From Pirellulales bacterium (GTDB lineage: Bacteria; Planctomycetota; Planctomycetia; Pirellulales; Lacipirellulaceae), in contig JAFGFZ010000229.1 of assembly GCA_016930815.1 (NCBI GenBank), positions 1-37,434 of the forward strand: DNA of 37,434 nucleotides, read 5' to 3'. The notes beneath the pieces were generated by a model. That model searched no databases. It was not told the origin of the DNA and worked only from the letters and a program-made list of their open reading frames with translations. Made by a program: the position numbers and the translations under genes. Position 1 is the first letter of the stretch. Each line of letters starts with the position of its first letter. Positions 24,665 through 33,207 of this stretch are shown here, in pieces.

Positions 24665-24910
24665 TATCAATAAAAATATGGAATAATTTTACAATTTTAT
24701 ATGGTTTCTGGATTGCATTATTGAAATTGTCGATTATGATGAGAGTGATCTATTGACATCAGAGAACATGACCACTGCGGCGGAATTGATTGATTGAACC
24801 GCAATAACCGCCCATTGGTGGTCCGCAGGTTTGGTGGATTGTTGGGTGATTTTTGTCTTCTGTCTTGTCATATCCTTGTCCCTTAATGATTCAACCGAGG
24901 TGAAGATCTA

Positions 24911-25597
24911 ATGAACGGGCAACGCATGATTGGTTTGGGTATCGTCATGGCGATTCTGGCAACTTGCTCCATGGCGAATGCTGGCCTGATTCCTTTGGCC
25001 ATTTCCGGCGTGACTGGCACTGCGTACCATCCAGGTGACAGTCTTTCTGGGGACGGTTCAGTTTCACGGGCCCTGGACGGCTCCGGATTGACTGTAGGTG
25101 ACCCCGGCGATTCAAGCACGTGGACCCACGATGCCGCCTGGCAGAACAACTGGCAAGGCCAGGGTTCGTTCTTGAATGGGAATACACCTGGTTGCTGGTT
25201 CATTGCTGATCTCGGTTCGATCCACACGGACCTTGCAAATCTCTACATCTGGAATGTCCGCGAAGTCCTCGATCGCGGAATGAAGGATGTTGACATCTTC
25301 TACTCATCCTCGGCAGGCAATATCTTTGATCCGTCATGGGTTTGGACATCGCTGGGCAGCTATACGATTGCTCAAGCAACTGGCGGGGGGACACCTGCGG
25401 ACACCGTGATCGATCTGAGCAGCATTTCCGCCGCACGCTATATTGGGTTTGATATTAAAACCAACTACGGCAGTGCAGGCCGGGTCGGTGTCGCGGAGAT
25501 GCAGTTCACCGTGATTCCAGAGCCATCGTCCATCCTACTGACTGGCCTGGCCCTAACAGCAGTGGGCCTGCTCTTCAGCCGCTGGCGTCGTTTCTAG
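24911..25597 (+). CDS. PEP-CTERM sorted secreted protein, discoidin-like
   Basis: 228 residues. ATG at 24911 has GAGGTG 8 nt upstream. The signal peptide is IGLGIVMAILATCSMANA, then GLIPLAISGVTGTA. The body is beta-rich, with WFIADLGSIHTDLANLYIWN and DVDIFYSSSAGN resembling discoidin-type carbohydrate-binding modules. The C terminus is a complete PEP-CTERM signal: VIPEPSS, hydrophobic ILLTGLALTAVGLLF, then SRWRRF. PEP-CTERM proteins are processed by exosortase and released or anchored in an exopolysaccharide matrix. The last 4 nt overlap the stop of the convergent URO-D-fold gene. The ligand is unknown. Confidence 0.9.
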   Translation: MNGQRMIGLGIVMAILATCSMANAGLIPLAISGVTGTAYHPGDSLSGDGSVSRALDGSGLTVGDPGDSSTWTHDAAWQNNWQGQGSFLNGNTPGCWFIADLGSIHTDLANLYIWNVREVLDRGMKDVDIFYSSSAGNIFDPSWVWTSLGSYTIAQATGGGTPADTVIDLSSISAARYIGFDIKTNYGSAGRVGVAEMQFTVIPEPSSILLTGLALTAVGLLFSRWRRF

Positions 25598-26841
25598 CGC
25601 AGGCGATGCCTCTTCCAGTTTTCGATGAGTTGAAGAACGCTTTCCCACGGTGTGTTCGGGAACAAGGCATCGACTGGCGCTAGGATGAAACCGGACTCTC
25701 GGCCCAGAACCTGGCAAGCATGAGCGACCTGCGATTCAAGCTCGTTCCGCGTGCCCGTCCCTAAAGTCAGCGCGCTATTCACTCCGCCGGCCAGTGCAAT
25801 ATGCCCGTGGAGTTTTCGCTTAATAAGTTCGAAATCAACCTTGTCCTGGACCGGATCGACATAATAAAGCAGATCCATCCCAGTTTCGATTAGCAAGTCC
25901 GCCATGACCTCCACGCCCGTCGTCATCACATAGGCGAACTTCTTGCCGGCGTCGTGCGCCAGGTCCGCAAGTTGCTTGATCCGCGGGACCAGGAACTTCT
26001 GGAACAACTTGGGGGACCAGAAGTCCGTTGAACTGTACCAACCACGCATTGCCATGACGTCGACACCACCATGGTCGAGTGCCAAGCCGGTCCGCAGGAG
26101 GTCACTCTCGTGAACCAGATCGAGGATTTCCTCAAAGACGTCCGGTTCGGTCATTGACATGAGGATCGCCGACTCCGTACCAGTCAACCACACAACGGCG
26201 TCCATACCGAATGCCGACCAGGCCTGGACGGCAATCCCTTCTCGATCGGCAAACTCGCGTACTCGGTCCAAGCGGTTTTTATAGGAGGCAAGAAGATCAC
26301 TGCTCGGATCAGTCAATAAGTAGCGCAGCTTCGGGATATCTTCCGCCCCGGTACACGCATGCCGCACGCCACGCGGGATATTGAAATCTTCCATGAGCGG
26401 GACGTGTCTGGGTTGGATTGGCCAACCCGGATCGATTTGCTCGGCGGCATGACGCACCGCATGGCGCAAGGACCCGCTGGGCGTATCGTACTCCCTGACC
26501 AAAATTGTGCCTTGTTCGTCTTCTTGCTGAAAATCTCGCCAGCGGACGCGAGGATCGACACCCCATGGTACGGAAATGTCGATCACATCATCCAGACCCA
26601 ATGATTGCCATGCGGCCACTCGGCGGAAGTCGTCCTCGACAGTCCACGCATGCGGGAGTGTATGGATATGCTCAAGCCGGCCCGTGTACCAGTATGGCAC
26701 GGGTTTGCCATCGCTCATCCAGGTCAGATCAGCGGGCGGTGTCAGGCCAAAGCACCAGCAAGCCAGAGGAATCCAATCGACTGGCGCGAAATCAATCGCC
26801 GCCAGAATTCGTTCCCGCGATGTCATTTCAGGCTGGCTCAT
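25594..26841 (-). CDS. Uroporphyrinogen-decarboxylase-fold protein (URO-D/MtaA superfamily)
   Basis: 415 residues. It begins MTSRERILAAIDFAPVDWIP after a short lead (SQPE), the usual start of URO-D-like proteins, and continues with the TIM-barrel pattern: VQAWSAFGMDAVVWL, SMTEPDVFEEILDLVHE, FWSPKLFQKFLVPRIKQL, ALAGGVNS. Corrinoid methyltransferases of this fold (MtaA, CmuA) bind zinc through HxC and a later Cys; here those places read VMTTG and APVDALFPNTP, so the zinc site is absent. True URO-D is shorter and keeps different active-site residues. Members of this group often sit in sugar-catabolism clusters with unknown reactions. The start lies 14 nt after the DegT gene's stop, with AAGGA upstream. 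Last gene of the symporter operon. Confidence 0.85.
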   Translation of the reverse strand: MSQPEMTSRERILAAIDFAPVDWIPLACWCFGLTPPADLTWMSDGKPVPYWYTGRLEHIHTLPHAWTVEDDFRRVAAWQSLGLDDVIDISVPWGVDPRVRWRDFQQEDEQGTILVREYDTPSGSLRHAVRHAAEQIDPGWPIQPRHVPLMEDFNIPRGVRHACTGAEDIPKLRYLLTDPSSDLLASYKNRLDRVREFADREGIAVQAWSAFGMDAVVWLTGTESAILMSMTEPDVFEEILDLVHESDLLRTGLALDHGGVDVMAMRGWYSSTDFWSPKLFQKFLVPRIKQLADLAHDAGKKFAYVMTTGVEVMADLLIETGMDLLYYVDPVQDKVDFELIKRKLHGHIALAGGVNSALTLGTGTRNELESQVAHACQVLGRESGFILAPVDALFPNTPWESVLQLIENWKRHRLR

Positions 26842-26855
26842 GATCCAAAGGTTCC

Positions 26856-28091
26856 TTAAACTCTAGCTGCCTTGCGGAATAGATCCACGAACAAAGACTC
26901 CTGTTTTCCCGTCAAGCACGATGCGATCGGGATAATCACGCTCCGTTCGAACAAGTTGTCCGCAACAGGAAGCGTGCCCTTCACGTAGTTCGATGGACTC
27001 TCTTGATTCATGGGATGGGTCCATGGATATCCATCCGGGCTATTACTGCATTTCCGCACGAGGGCCCGGATATTGTAATAGATATGCAGTCCATAATCGG
27101 TCAGGCGAGTGGCTGCCAGGCCCGACGGGGCTGCATGCTGCTGGAACCGGGTAGCTTTCTCACTATTTTCAAATAGGGCGATGAGGAACGCGCCACAATC
27201 ACCGTCAGGATCGTCGACCCGGCGCCATGTGATTCCTGGCAGATCTGCCAACTGCTCCTTGATCCGGCGTTTACAATCTCGCAAGTGTCGAACGATTTGG
27301 TCCAGCTTACCAATCTGAGCACGGAGGACAGCGGCGACCAATTCACTCATTCGCGATCCGGCCCCCCAGAGATAGATCCCCTTGCTATCATCGGGCATTT
27401 GCCCTGACCAGGGCACACCTAGATCGTGAGCGGCATTGGTCCGGTCGATGAGGGCCTCGCGGTCGCAAACGACAATGCCACCCTCACCCGCCGTGATCAT
27501 CTTGTTCATCTGGAAGCTGAAAACCGCCATATCGCCAAAAGTTCCAACCGCTTGGCCGTCCAGGGATGCGCCATTGGCCTGGGCGCAATCTTCGAGAACG
27601 CGAAGGTTCTGTTTTTTTGCAATGTCCATGATGGCAGGCATGGCGACCGGAACACCGCACATGTGGACTGGAATGATCAGCGTGCTCTTCGCTGTAATCT
27701 TGGCCGCCAGATCCCGCGGGCACATATTAAAACTATCATCGATATCGACCAGCACCGGGATGGCTCCGGCTCGGACCACGGTCCCCACGGTCGACACCCA
27801 AAGAAAGCACGGAATCAGGACCTCTTGGCCAGGCCCCACTTCCAGCGCGGCAAGCGCCGCGGCAAGGCCGCTCGTGCCACTCGCCACGGCCTGAGCGTAC
27901 TTGCGACCTAGCCGTGTTTTAAACTCCTGTTCCAGCTGATTCACTTCCTGTAAGAAACTCGCCCCGTAGTACCGGAATGGCGATTTGTTTCGGATCACGC
28001 GGAGAACAGCCTCTTCTTCCATTCGGTCGTAGTAATGGATCCCCGGGAACTCGCGGGGAAATGTGACTTCTGGCACGGACTGCACGGACAT
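26856..28091 (-). CDS. DegT/DnrJ/EryC1/StrS-family PLP-dependent enzyme
   Basis: 411 residues. The fold-type I signature is complete: ASGTSGLAAALAAL (cofactor phosphate loop), PCFLWVSTVGTVVRAGA, the pyridine-nitrogen aspartate in VLEDCAQANGA (Asp168), and the Schiff-base lysine in FSFQMNKMITAGEGG (Lys197). The family mostly transaminates nucleotide-linked ketosugars or aminocyclitols, and some members are dehydratases. A very strong ribosome site (AGGAGGAGG) precedes ATG at 28091. The gene sits 19 nt after the isomerase-like gene, and no nucleotide-sugar genes are nearby. This suggests a catabolic use, such as deamination of an amino sugar or aminocyclitol; the direction is not deducible from sequence. 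Confidence 0.92.
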   Translation of the reverse strand: MSVQSVPEVTFPREFPGIHYYDRMEEEAVLRVIRNKSPFRYYGASFLQEVNQLEQEFKTRLGRKYAQAVASGTSGLAAALAALEVGPGQEVLIPCFLWVSTVGTVVRAGAIPVLVDIDDSFNMCPRDLAAKITAKSTLIIPVHMCGVPVAMPAIMDIAKKQNLRVLEDCAQANGASLDGQAVGTFGDMAVFSFQMNKMITAGEGGIVVCDREALIDRTNAAHDLGVPWSGQMPDDSKGIYLWGAGSRMSELVAAVLRAQIGKLDQIVRHLRDCKRRIKEQLADLPGITWRRVDDPDGDCGAFLIALFENSEKATRFQQHAAPSGLAATRLTDYGLHIYYNIRALVRKCSNSPDGYPWTHPMNQESPSNYVKGTLPVADNLFERSVIIPIASCLTGKQESLFVDLFRKAARV

Positions 28092-28110
28092 GGCATCCTC
28101 CTCCTAATCC

Positions 28111-29571
28111 TCACGAGACATCGATCATTTGAAAGCCTGCTACACGGGCAAAATCCCGGATCTGCGCCCGCCAATCGCCCAGGACCATGAGGAAGTGCTG
28201 GGTAACGCCGGCTTCTAATAAATGCTCAAAAAATTCGGTCACTGGGCTTGGGGGCCGGAAATTGCCCGAAGCATATCCGTTAAGCGAACACGTGATCGGG
28301 ACCGATTCCACCAAAGACTGCACGATTTTGAACGAATCGCGTGCCGGTCCGAAGTGGACCATCGTAACAGCGCCGAGCGGCATGTTGAAGCATGCAAAAG
28401 GTGCTCCCGCATATTCGAAATCCGCGTTCTTGTATTCGGTGTCGGGCATGATCACCACGGATTCGGGATCTGCAATCGCATGATTATTCGGTCCAGCGTG
28501 TCCAGCCATGAACGTATTCCGGGCGTCGTCGAGGAACAAGGGCTCGGCGAACAGGCAAGGCCGTCCAAGCATCGTTCGGATCGCCAGCCCCAGCGCCGCC
28601 ATACAGACGTCGGCTTCCGGGACCAGCACGGAATCGTTCTGATTGAAGTCGGGGTGATAGAATCCCGGCCGCAACCCACACATTTCATGGAGTGCGGAGT
28701 CCACGTCATTGAATGCCAGGCCGTCAAGCCGCAACGCATCCGCCAGATGCGCCAGGCCAATGGACGCTTGCACCGATACCTTCATCAGGGCATCGTCGGC
28801 CAAATCATTCACTTGGTACATTCCACGGAATTTGGCAACTAAGTCCGCCGTCTCGGCATCCCCCACTGCCTTGATTGCGTCAAGGAATCTGGCAAACGAA
28901 ACAATCGTAATCTCCGGGCCAACATCCGTGAAAAAGCGATAGGGATCTACATACGTGGACCACATGATTTCATTCTGGCTCTGGAACAGGCCAATCCGCG
29001 CTCGATGGAGAATGGCGCGGGCTTTGGCGGCATTCGCGAAGCGGACAATTCGATCATGACAGCGTGATCGGCTGCCGCAGATAGTTTCAATACATCGCCC
29101 GGACGCACGAAATCGGCCGGCGGATGCGCTTCCTTCCAAGCTGCCGACCAATCCCGTGTTGTCGAGGAAGTCAACAAAGGCATCCGACGAATAGTTGTTT
29201 TCACGTGGGATCGTCTCCTTCTGCTCGCACCAGAAGAGGACAGGAATTCGCGCCGGGAAATCGCGGAGAAATCGTACCCATGCAAAGTCCTCTGCCCAGG
29301 TCATGAAGGATGCCAGTACGAAGTCGGCATCTTGTTGGATGAATAACTTGATCGCCACTTCGAGTTGTTCGACGCTGGAAACCAGCCCCGGATCGATGAT
29401 ATCCAGATCCGCTCGCAGTTCGCGGCAAATTGCTTGATGACGTGCTTGGACCTTGCTGGCAAGGTTTCCACCAGGCGCATTGCTTCCCATGCCGACAGCT
29501 TTGAACCAGTTGCATTCCAAAAACAGAATACCACAGCGGGGCTTGCGTACTTTCCAGTTGGACTTATTCAT
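28111..29571 (-). CDS. L-fucose/L-arabinose isomerase-like protein
   Basis: 486 residues. The N-terminal domain resembles the FucI/AraA superfamily (CGILFLECNWFKAVG, then a Rossmann-like part with ADFVLASFMTW and PVLFWCEQKET). The C-terminal half carries the likely metal-binding and catalytic segment VPEADVCMAALGLAIRT and a later histidine in MAGHAGPNNHA. The family interconverts aldoses and ketoses with Mn2+. ATG at 29571 has AGGGA 8 nt upstream. It lies between the symporter (124 nt, containing a small hairpin) and the DegT gene (19 nt). Probable role: isomerising or binding the sugar brought in by the symporter. Divergence from characterised isomerases leaves the substrate open. Confidence 0.82.
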   Translation of the reverse strand: MNKSNWKVRKPRCGILFLECNWFKAVGMGSNAPGGNLASKVQARHQAICRELRADLDIIDPGLVSSVEQLEVAIKLFIQQDADFVLASFMTWAEDFAWVRFLRDFPARIPVLFWCEQKETIPRENNYSSDAFVDFLDNTGLVGSLEGSASAGRFRASGRCIETICGSRSRCHDRIVRFANAAKARAILHRARIGLFQSQNEIMWSTYVDPYRFFTDVGPEITIVSFARFLDAIKAVGDAETADLVAKFRGMYQVNDLADDALMKVSVQASIGLAHLADALRLDGLAFNDVDSALHEMCGLRPGFYHPDFNQNDSVLVPEADVCMAALGLAIRTMLGRPCLFAEPLFLDDARNTFMAGHAGPNNHAIADPESVVIMPDTEYKNADFEYAGAPFACFNMPLGAVTMVHFGPARDSFKIVQSLVESVPITCSLNGYASGNFRPPSPVTEFFEHLLEAGVTQHFLMVLGDWRAQIRDFARVAGFQMIDVS

Positions 29572-29654
29572 TCAGGCATTCCCTATACATAACACTCCAA
29601 CGAACGATCGATTGTTCCGGCCGTTATTCGCTCCCATGAGAAAAACCAATGTCC

Positions 29655-29673
29655 TGGATCGCTCCGCGATCCA
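29655..29673 (-). terminator. Small hairpin between symporter and isomerase genes
   Basis: TGGATCGC-TCC-GCGATCCA is a perfect 8-bp stem. On the minus strand it lies 23 nt past the symporter stop and is followed after about 9 nt by a short T-run. It may be a partial terminator or RNA-processing site that lowers expression of the downstream three genes relative to the symporter. Confidence 0.35.
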
Positions 29674-29695
29674 TACGAAATAAAACATTCGTTCA

Positions 29696-31534
29696 TCAAA
29701 ACGATATGTTTCCACTATCCTCGGGCAATTGCCGATACCATATGAAATACAGAGCGACAGCAGACCCAATGACCACGCCGCTGGCGATCCAGAATGCATG
29801 CCACTGATGGGTGCACGCGTAGGTTGAGATTAAATAGAGCGCCTGCAGACCGATCATTGTGACAAGAGTCGCCACCAGGTCTAGGGTAAAATTATCCTGT
29901 TTATCTTGATGTTTTGAGTCGTGATATTTTGATTCGGCGATCCGTCGGACGGGCCCCCACAATCCGGCCGGCCGCACGCGACGATAGAAATCCTGGAGTG
30001 TTTCAAGATCGGTCGGGGGGCTCAACCAGGCCGCGGCGATACTCGTGACCACACTGATTGCCATCAACGTGGGGATGCCGACATATCGGGGCGCGGCGGG
30101 GAAAAACAGGGCGGAAGCAATCGCGGCAGCTGTACCTGCCAGGGTTCCCACGGCAAAACCCACGCCGTTGAACCGCCACCAATACCATCGCAATACATTC
30201 GGGATGATAACCGCCGCTCCAAGCTCCATCATGATCCAATCAAAGATCTGATTGATGTTCTTTGCCTGCATCCCTATCAGGATTCCAAGGATCACCACCA
30301 GGATACTACAGACTCTACTGGCCCAGACGTAGTGGGCTTGAGTGGCGCCGCGCCGAACATACTTCTGATAGAGGTCATTCGTCATGTAGGAGGCCCCGGC
30401 ATTCACGGTCGAGGAGAATGTCGACATGAAAGCGGCGATCAGTCCAGCCAGTACGATACCTTTGAGCCCGATCGGTAGCATCGTGCCGATCACCACGGGA
30501 TAGAGCTGGTCCGGATTGGATAGGTTGCCACCCCAACGGATCATCCCAATCACACCCACGGCCGCGGAGACCATGAACATGGGAGTCAGCCCAATACCCC
30601 ATATCATTCCCGCCAAACTGGCTTCGCGGGGCGATCGCGCAGCCAGGAATCGTTGCAGGTCGTAGAGTTGCTGGGGGCCGCCCGCCCCGAGGGCGAATCC
30701 CTTGAGGCACCACATCAGAAGCATCGGGCCGAAGAAGATCCAGCCTGCCGTATCGGCCCAGCCTTCCAATCGCGGCCAATTCCAGACGGGTGCGATGGAG
30801 AACCAGTCGGGTGGCACCTGCCGCGCCAGCGTTTCGAAGGAACTCATGTTGACCGCTTTGGAAATCAATACAAACGAGCCAACCAAAACGATCAGAAACT
30901 GGATGAATCCCGTGATCCCAACTCCGATCAGGCCGGCTGCCACGGCATACACGGCGGTGAATGCCATCAACGTAATCGCCAAAACATGCTGTACTTCAAT
31001 AGCTGGAATAAAATCCGAGATCGCCCGAGCCGTTTCGTGCGGCGTGAAAGTGAGCAGGAACCGGCCGCATCCAAACTCGGCAAAACCAATGAACGCCACG
31101 GCGATCACGATCGCCATCAACGCGTACGCCACTCGGGCGAACTCACCACCAGCCCCATTGCCAAATCGTACAATCATCCACTCGGCTCCAGTAAGCACCC
31201 GGCTCCGCTGCAGCCATTTGCCCATGAACGTGGCGAAACAGGCCAGCATCACCACGCAACCCCACATCAGCTGTGGCCAAATGAATCGCTGGCCCATCAC
31301 GTAAAATAGCGTGATTGTCCACATGACGCCGGCAACGTCGAAATAGCATGCCGTGCCGGATAAACCCAGCAGCCACCACGGTAACTTCCGGTCCCCTAGA
31401 AAATAGGAATTGAGGTTTTTGGATGCGATCCTCGTGACAACAATTCCAGCAATGAAGATCAGTACCAGGTACACAACGACGATCACAAGGTCGGTCATTG
31501 CGACATGGATCTCTTCCATTCGGAGTTCTTGCAT
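29696..31534 (-). CDS. Sodium:solute symporter (SSS family)
   Basis: 612 residues with about 13-14 hydrophobic segments. The first, LVIVVVYLVLIFIAGIVV, is followed by LNSYFLGDRKLPWWLLGLSG, the conserved start of SSS transporters. Later markers are GAEWMIVRFG, FVLISKAVNM, and FMSTFSSTVNAGASYMTNDLYQ, which matches the SSS sodium-binding TM8 region (SSTxNxG). ATG at 31534 has AGGA 8 nt upstream. It imports a sugar or related small solute using the sodium gradient across the inner membrane. First gene of the unit continuing with isomerase, DegT and URO-D-fold genes, so its substrate is probably what those enzymes process. Confidence 0.93.
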   Translation of the reverse strand: MQELRMEEIHVAMTDLVIVVVYLVLIFIAGIVVTRIASKNLNSYFLGDRKLPWWLLGLSGTACYFDVAGVMWTITLFYVMGQRFIWPQLMWGCVVMLACFATFMGKWLQRSRVLTGAEWMIVRFGNGAGGEFARVAYALMAIVIAVAFIGFAEFGCGRFLLTFTPHETARAISDFIPAIEVQHVLAITLMAFTAVYAVAAGLIGVGITGFIQFLIVLVGSFVLISKAVNMSSFETLARQVPPDWFSIAPVWNWPRLEGWADTAGWIFFGPMLLMWCLKGFALGAGGPQQLYDLQRFLAARSPREASLAGMIWGIGLTPMFMVSAAVGVIGMIRWGGNLSNPDQLYPVVIGTMLPIGLKGIVLAGLIAAFMSTFSSTVNAGASYMTNDLYQKYVRRGATQAHYVWASRVCSILVVILGILIGMQAKNINQIFDWIMMELGAAVIIPNVLRWYWWRFNGVGFAVGTLAGTAAAIASALFFPAAPRYVGIPTLMAISVVTSIAAAWLSPPTDLETLQDFYRRVRPAGLWGPVRRIAESKYHDSKHQDKQDNFTLDLVATLVTMIGLQALYLISTYACTHQWHAFWIASGVVIGSAVALYFIWYRQLPEDSGNISF

Positions 31535-31727
31535 AGGATGGATCCTAAATTGGGATCGTCATAAAGAGGAGTCCGTGGAGTTATCCGGGGGGGGCTGGCC
31601 AGGTATCGGGGTTCCAATGCATTTCAACGATCCATCGATCCGAGGAGTTTCGACGGCCCGCATGGGCACCCTGTCACTCCGAGCATGATAGTCGCGCAAG
31701 AAAAGCACGGGCTCCCTGAAGAGCCAT

Positions 31728-31747
31728 TTGTTCGCAGGAGCGAACAA
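31728..31747 (-). terminator. Hairpin downstream of the dockerin/PEP-CTERM gene
   Basis: TTGTTCGC-AGGA-GCGAACAA is a perfect 8-bp stem 44 nt past the stop at 31791 on the minus strand, next to a weaker GGCTC/GAGCC stem at 31710-31725. There is no T-run, so it may stabilise the transcript end rather than terminate it. The rest of 31535-31790 probably holds the symporter promoter, but no clear box is seen. Confidence 0.35.
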
Positions 31748-31790
31748 CGACACTCACCGACACGCATCACCGATCCAACAACGATTTCGA

Positions 31791-33104
31791 TCAATACGCC
31801 ATTCGCCATCGATACAGCCCAAGCCCCATGGCCAGACCTGCGAGCAACATGAGACTGCCAGGCTCGGGGACTTGGCATACCAAAGCACCCCCCGCGCCGC
31901 CAGTGCCAAACTGGTTCTTCCACTCGTTCAGATCAACCCCGTCGACAATCCCACTTCCATCCGCATCACCGTTGGAGTTGTCGATTTGATTCGTAAGGCC
32001 AAAACCTCTTTGCCAAATTAAGAAATCGGCGCCGTCGACGTCGCCATCGCCATCGAAATCGGCATCCGGGGCATGGGTCGATGGCAGTGGAACGACCCAT
32101 CCCGGGGTGACTGTTCCCTCGTCCACAAGATTAAAATCAAACGAGATGTCATCAAGTGAGGTGCCTGCCGTCACGGCAAATCCCAGGCCAAGCCGAGCAC
32201 CTGGATCCAATGTCATCGACGCGGTGAGGTTGAGTTCGGACAGGGCATTCGCGGTGGGTGCAACTTCTTCCCAACCCGCAAGGCCAGCGTCCGCGAGACT
32301 ATCCCAGCCAACTCCCGGCGTACTGGTCGGATCGGGTAGCAGCGCCCCGGATGCCGATTGGATCACGTAGCCATCGAGGTTCCATGATGTGCTGGTGGCT
32401 GTATTCAAGATGGCCACTTCCCCAGTCGTTTCATCCACTCCAAGACAAATATGAAATTGAGGCGATTGATCCGGGAGCGCCTCATTGATCACCAGTTGTG
32501 CATTCTCACCGCCCCATCCGTCGGGCCCATCGCCCCAGCTATGCGCATAATCCACGCCGTCAAGTTCATCGGCAATCATCACCAACGTGAGGAATTGATT
32601 CCCGGCGGAAGCCGCAGTTTCGATCAGCGCGATATCGGCCGCGGAACTGCTACTGTAAAAGAAAACATCGGTAGGAGTGGGAGCAGCCAGATCATAGGTA
32701 CCCAGCGACTCAAACTGCACCGCTCCCGTGGAGTATTCGTTCTGGTAGGCGTTCCATGTCATCGATGTGGCCGGCGTGCCAGCGGTTGTGTCGATAAGAA
32801 GGGAGGACTGCTTGATTGCCTTCAACTCATCACCCCAGGGGTGGGCGCTGCCCCAAAGACCCAAATAGGCCTCGGTGATATCGATCCCTGCCAGGCTGCT
32901 GATATCGAACTGGACCACTCCATAACGCCTCGTCCCAGGATCCCCGCTAAACGAATTCCAGACGGAAATCATGTCATTCTCGTATGTCGTATCGGGGGCG
33001 CTCTCCCGAATCCAGACGTCCGTGACTGCCTCCAGGACAACTGCCCACGCGGATAATGGGGTGGCGAATAGAACAAGTGCCGCGATGAGAATCCGATGGA
33101 TCAT
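31791..33104 (-). CDS. Secreted DNRLRE-like protein with dockerin-like repeat and PEP-CTERM
   Basis: 437 residues. I chose ATG at 33104 (MIHRILIAALVLFATPLSAWA, a good signal peptide) because GGGAG lies 9 nt upstream; the longer frame has no support. Residues about 20-220 form a DNRLRE-like beta domain (AVTDVWIRES, YGVVQFDISSLAG, YLGLWGS). A second beta region follows. Paired calcium loops (DADFDGDGDVDGADFLIW, NGDADGSGIVDGVD) lie near 350-405, and the C terminus is a PEP-CTERM signal (VPEPGSLMLLAGLAMGLGL, then YRWRMAY). Paralogue of the next upstream gene. Probably an exported matrix or surface protein; the function is not known. Confidence 0.88.
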   Translation of the reverse strand: MIHRILIAALVLFATPLSAWAVVLEAVTDVWIRESAPDTTYENDMISVWNSFSGDPGTRRYGVVQFDISSLAGIDITEAYLGLWGSAHPWGDELKAIKQSSLLIDTTAGTPATSMTWNAYQNEYSTGAVQFESLGTYDLAAPTPTDVFFYSSSSAADIALIETAASAGNQFLTLVMIADELDGVDYAHSWGDGPDGWGGENAQLVINEALPDQSPQFHICLGVDETTGEVAILNTATSTSWNLDGYVIQSASGALLPDPTSTPGVGWDSLADAGLAGWEEVAPTANALSELNLTASMTLDPGARLGLGFAVTAGTSLDDISFDFNLVDEGTVTPGWVVPLPSTHAPDADFDGDGDVDGADFLIWQRGFGLTNQIDNSNGDADGSGIVDGVDLNEWKNQFGTGGAGGALVCQVPEPGSLMLLAGLAMGLGLYRWRMAY

Positions 33105-33207
33105 TTCAGTGAACTCCCAGTTGCGTAGGAAAGGATATATTGTCAATTGGAATAGTTTGAAGAAAGATATGTGTATCGATCTTGCCAGCGCCTCGCGTTG
33201 TTTTTTA

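Larger units (their letters stand above)
24130..24910. other. 781-bp gene-free region packed with palindromic repeats
   Basis: Separates the HAD gene (minus) from the PEP-CTERM gene (plus). Five separate inverted-repeat elements occupy 24163-24664, listed individually. The remaining A/T-rich 24665-24896 presumably carries the promoter of the PEP-CTERM gene; TTGACA occurs near 24753 without a clear -10. Open frames across 24361-24618 encode peptides such as GGRGSCRA and VPARQEPRPP on the two strands, which are translations of the repeat itself and not genes. Confidence 0.6.
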
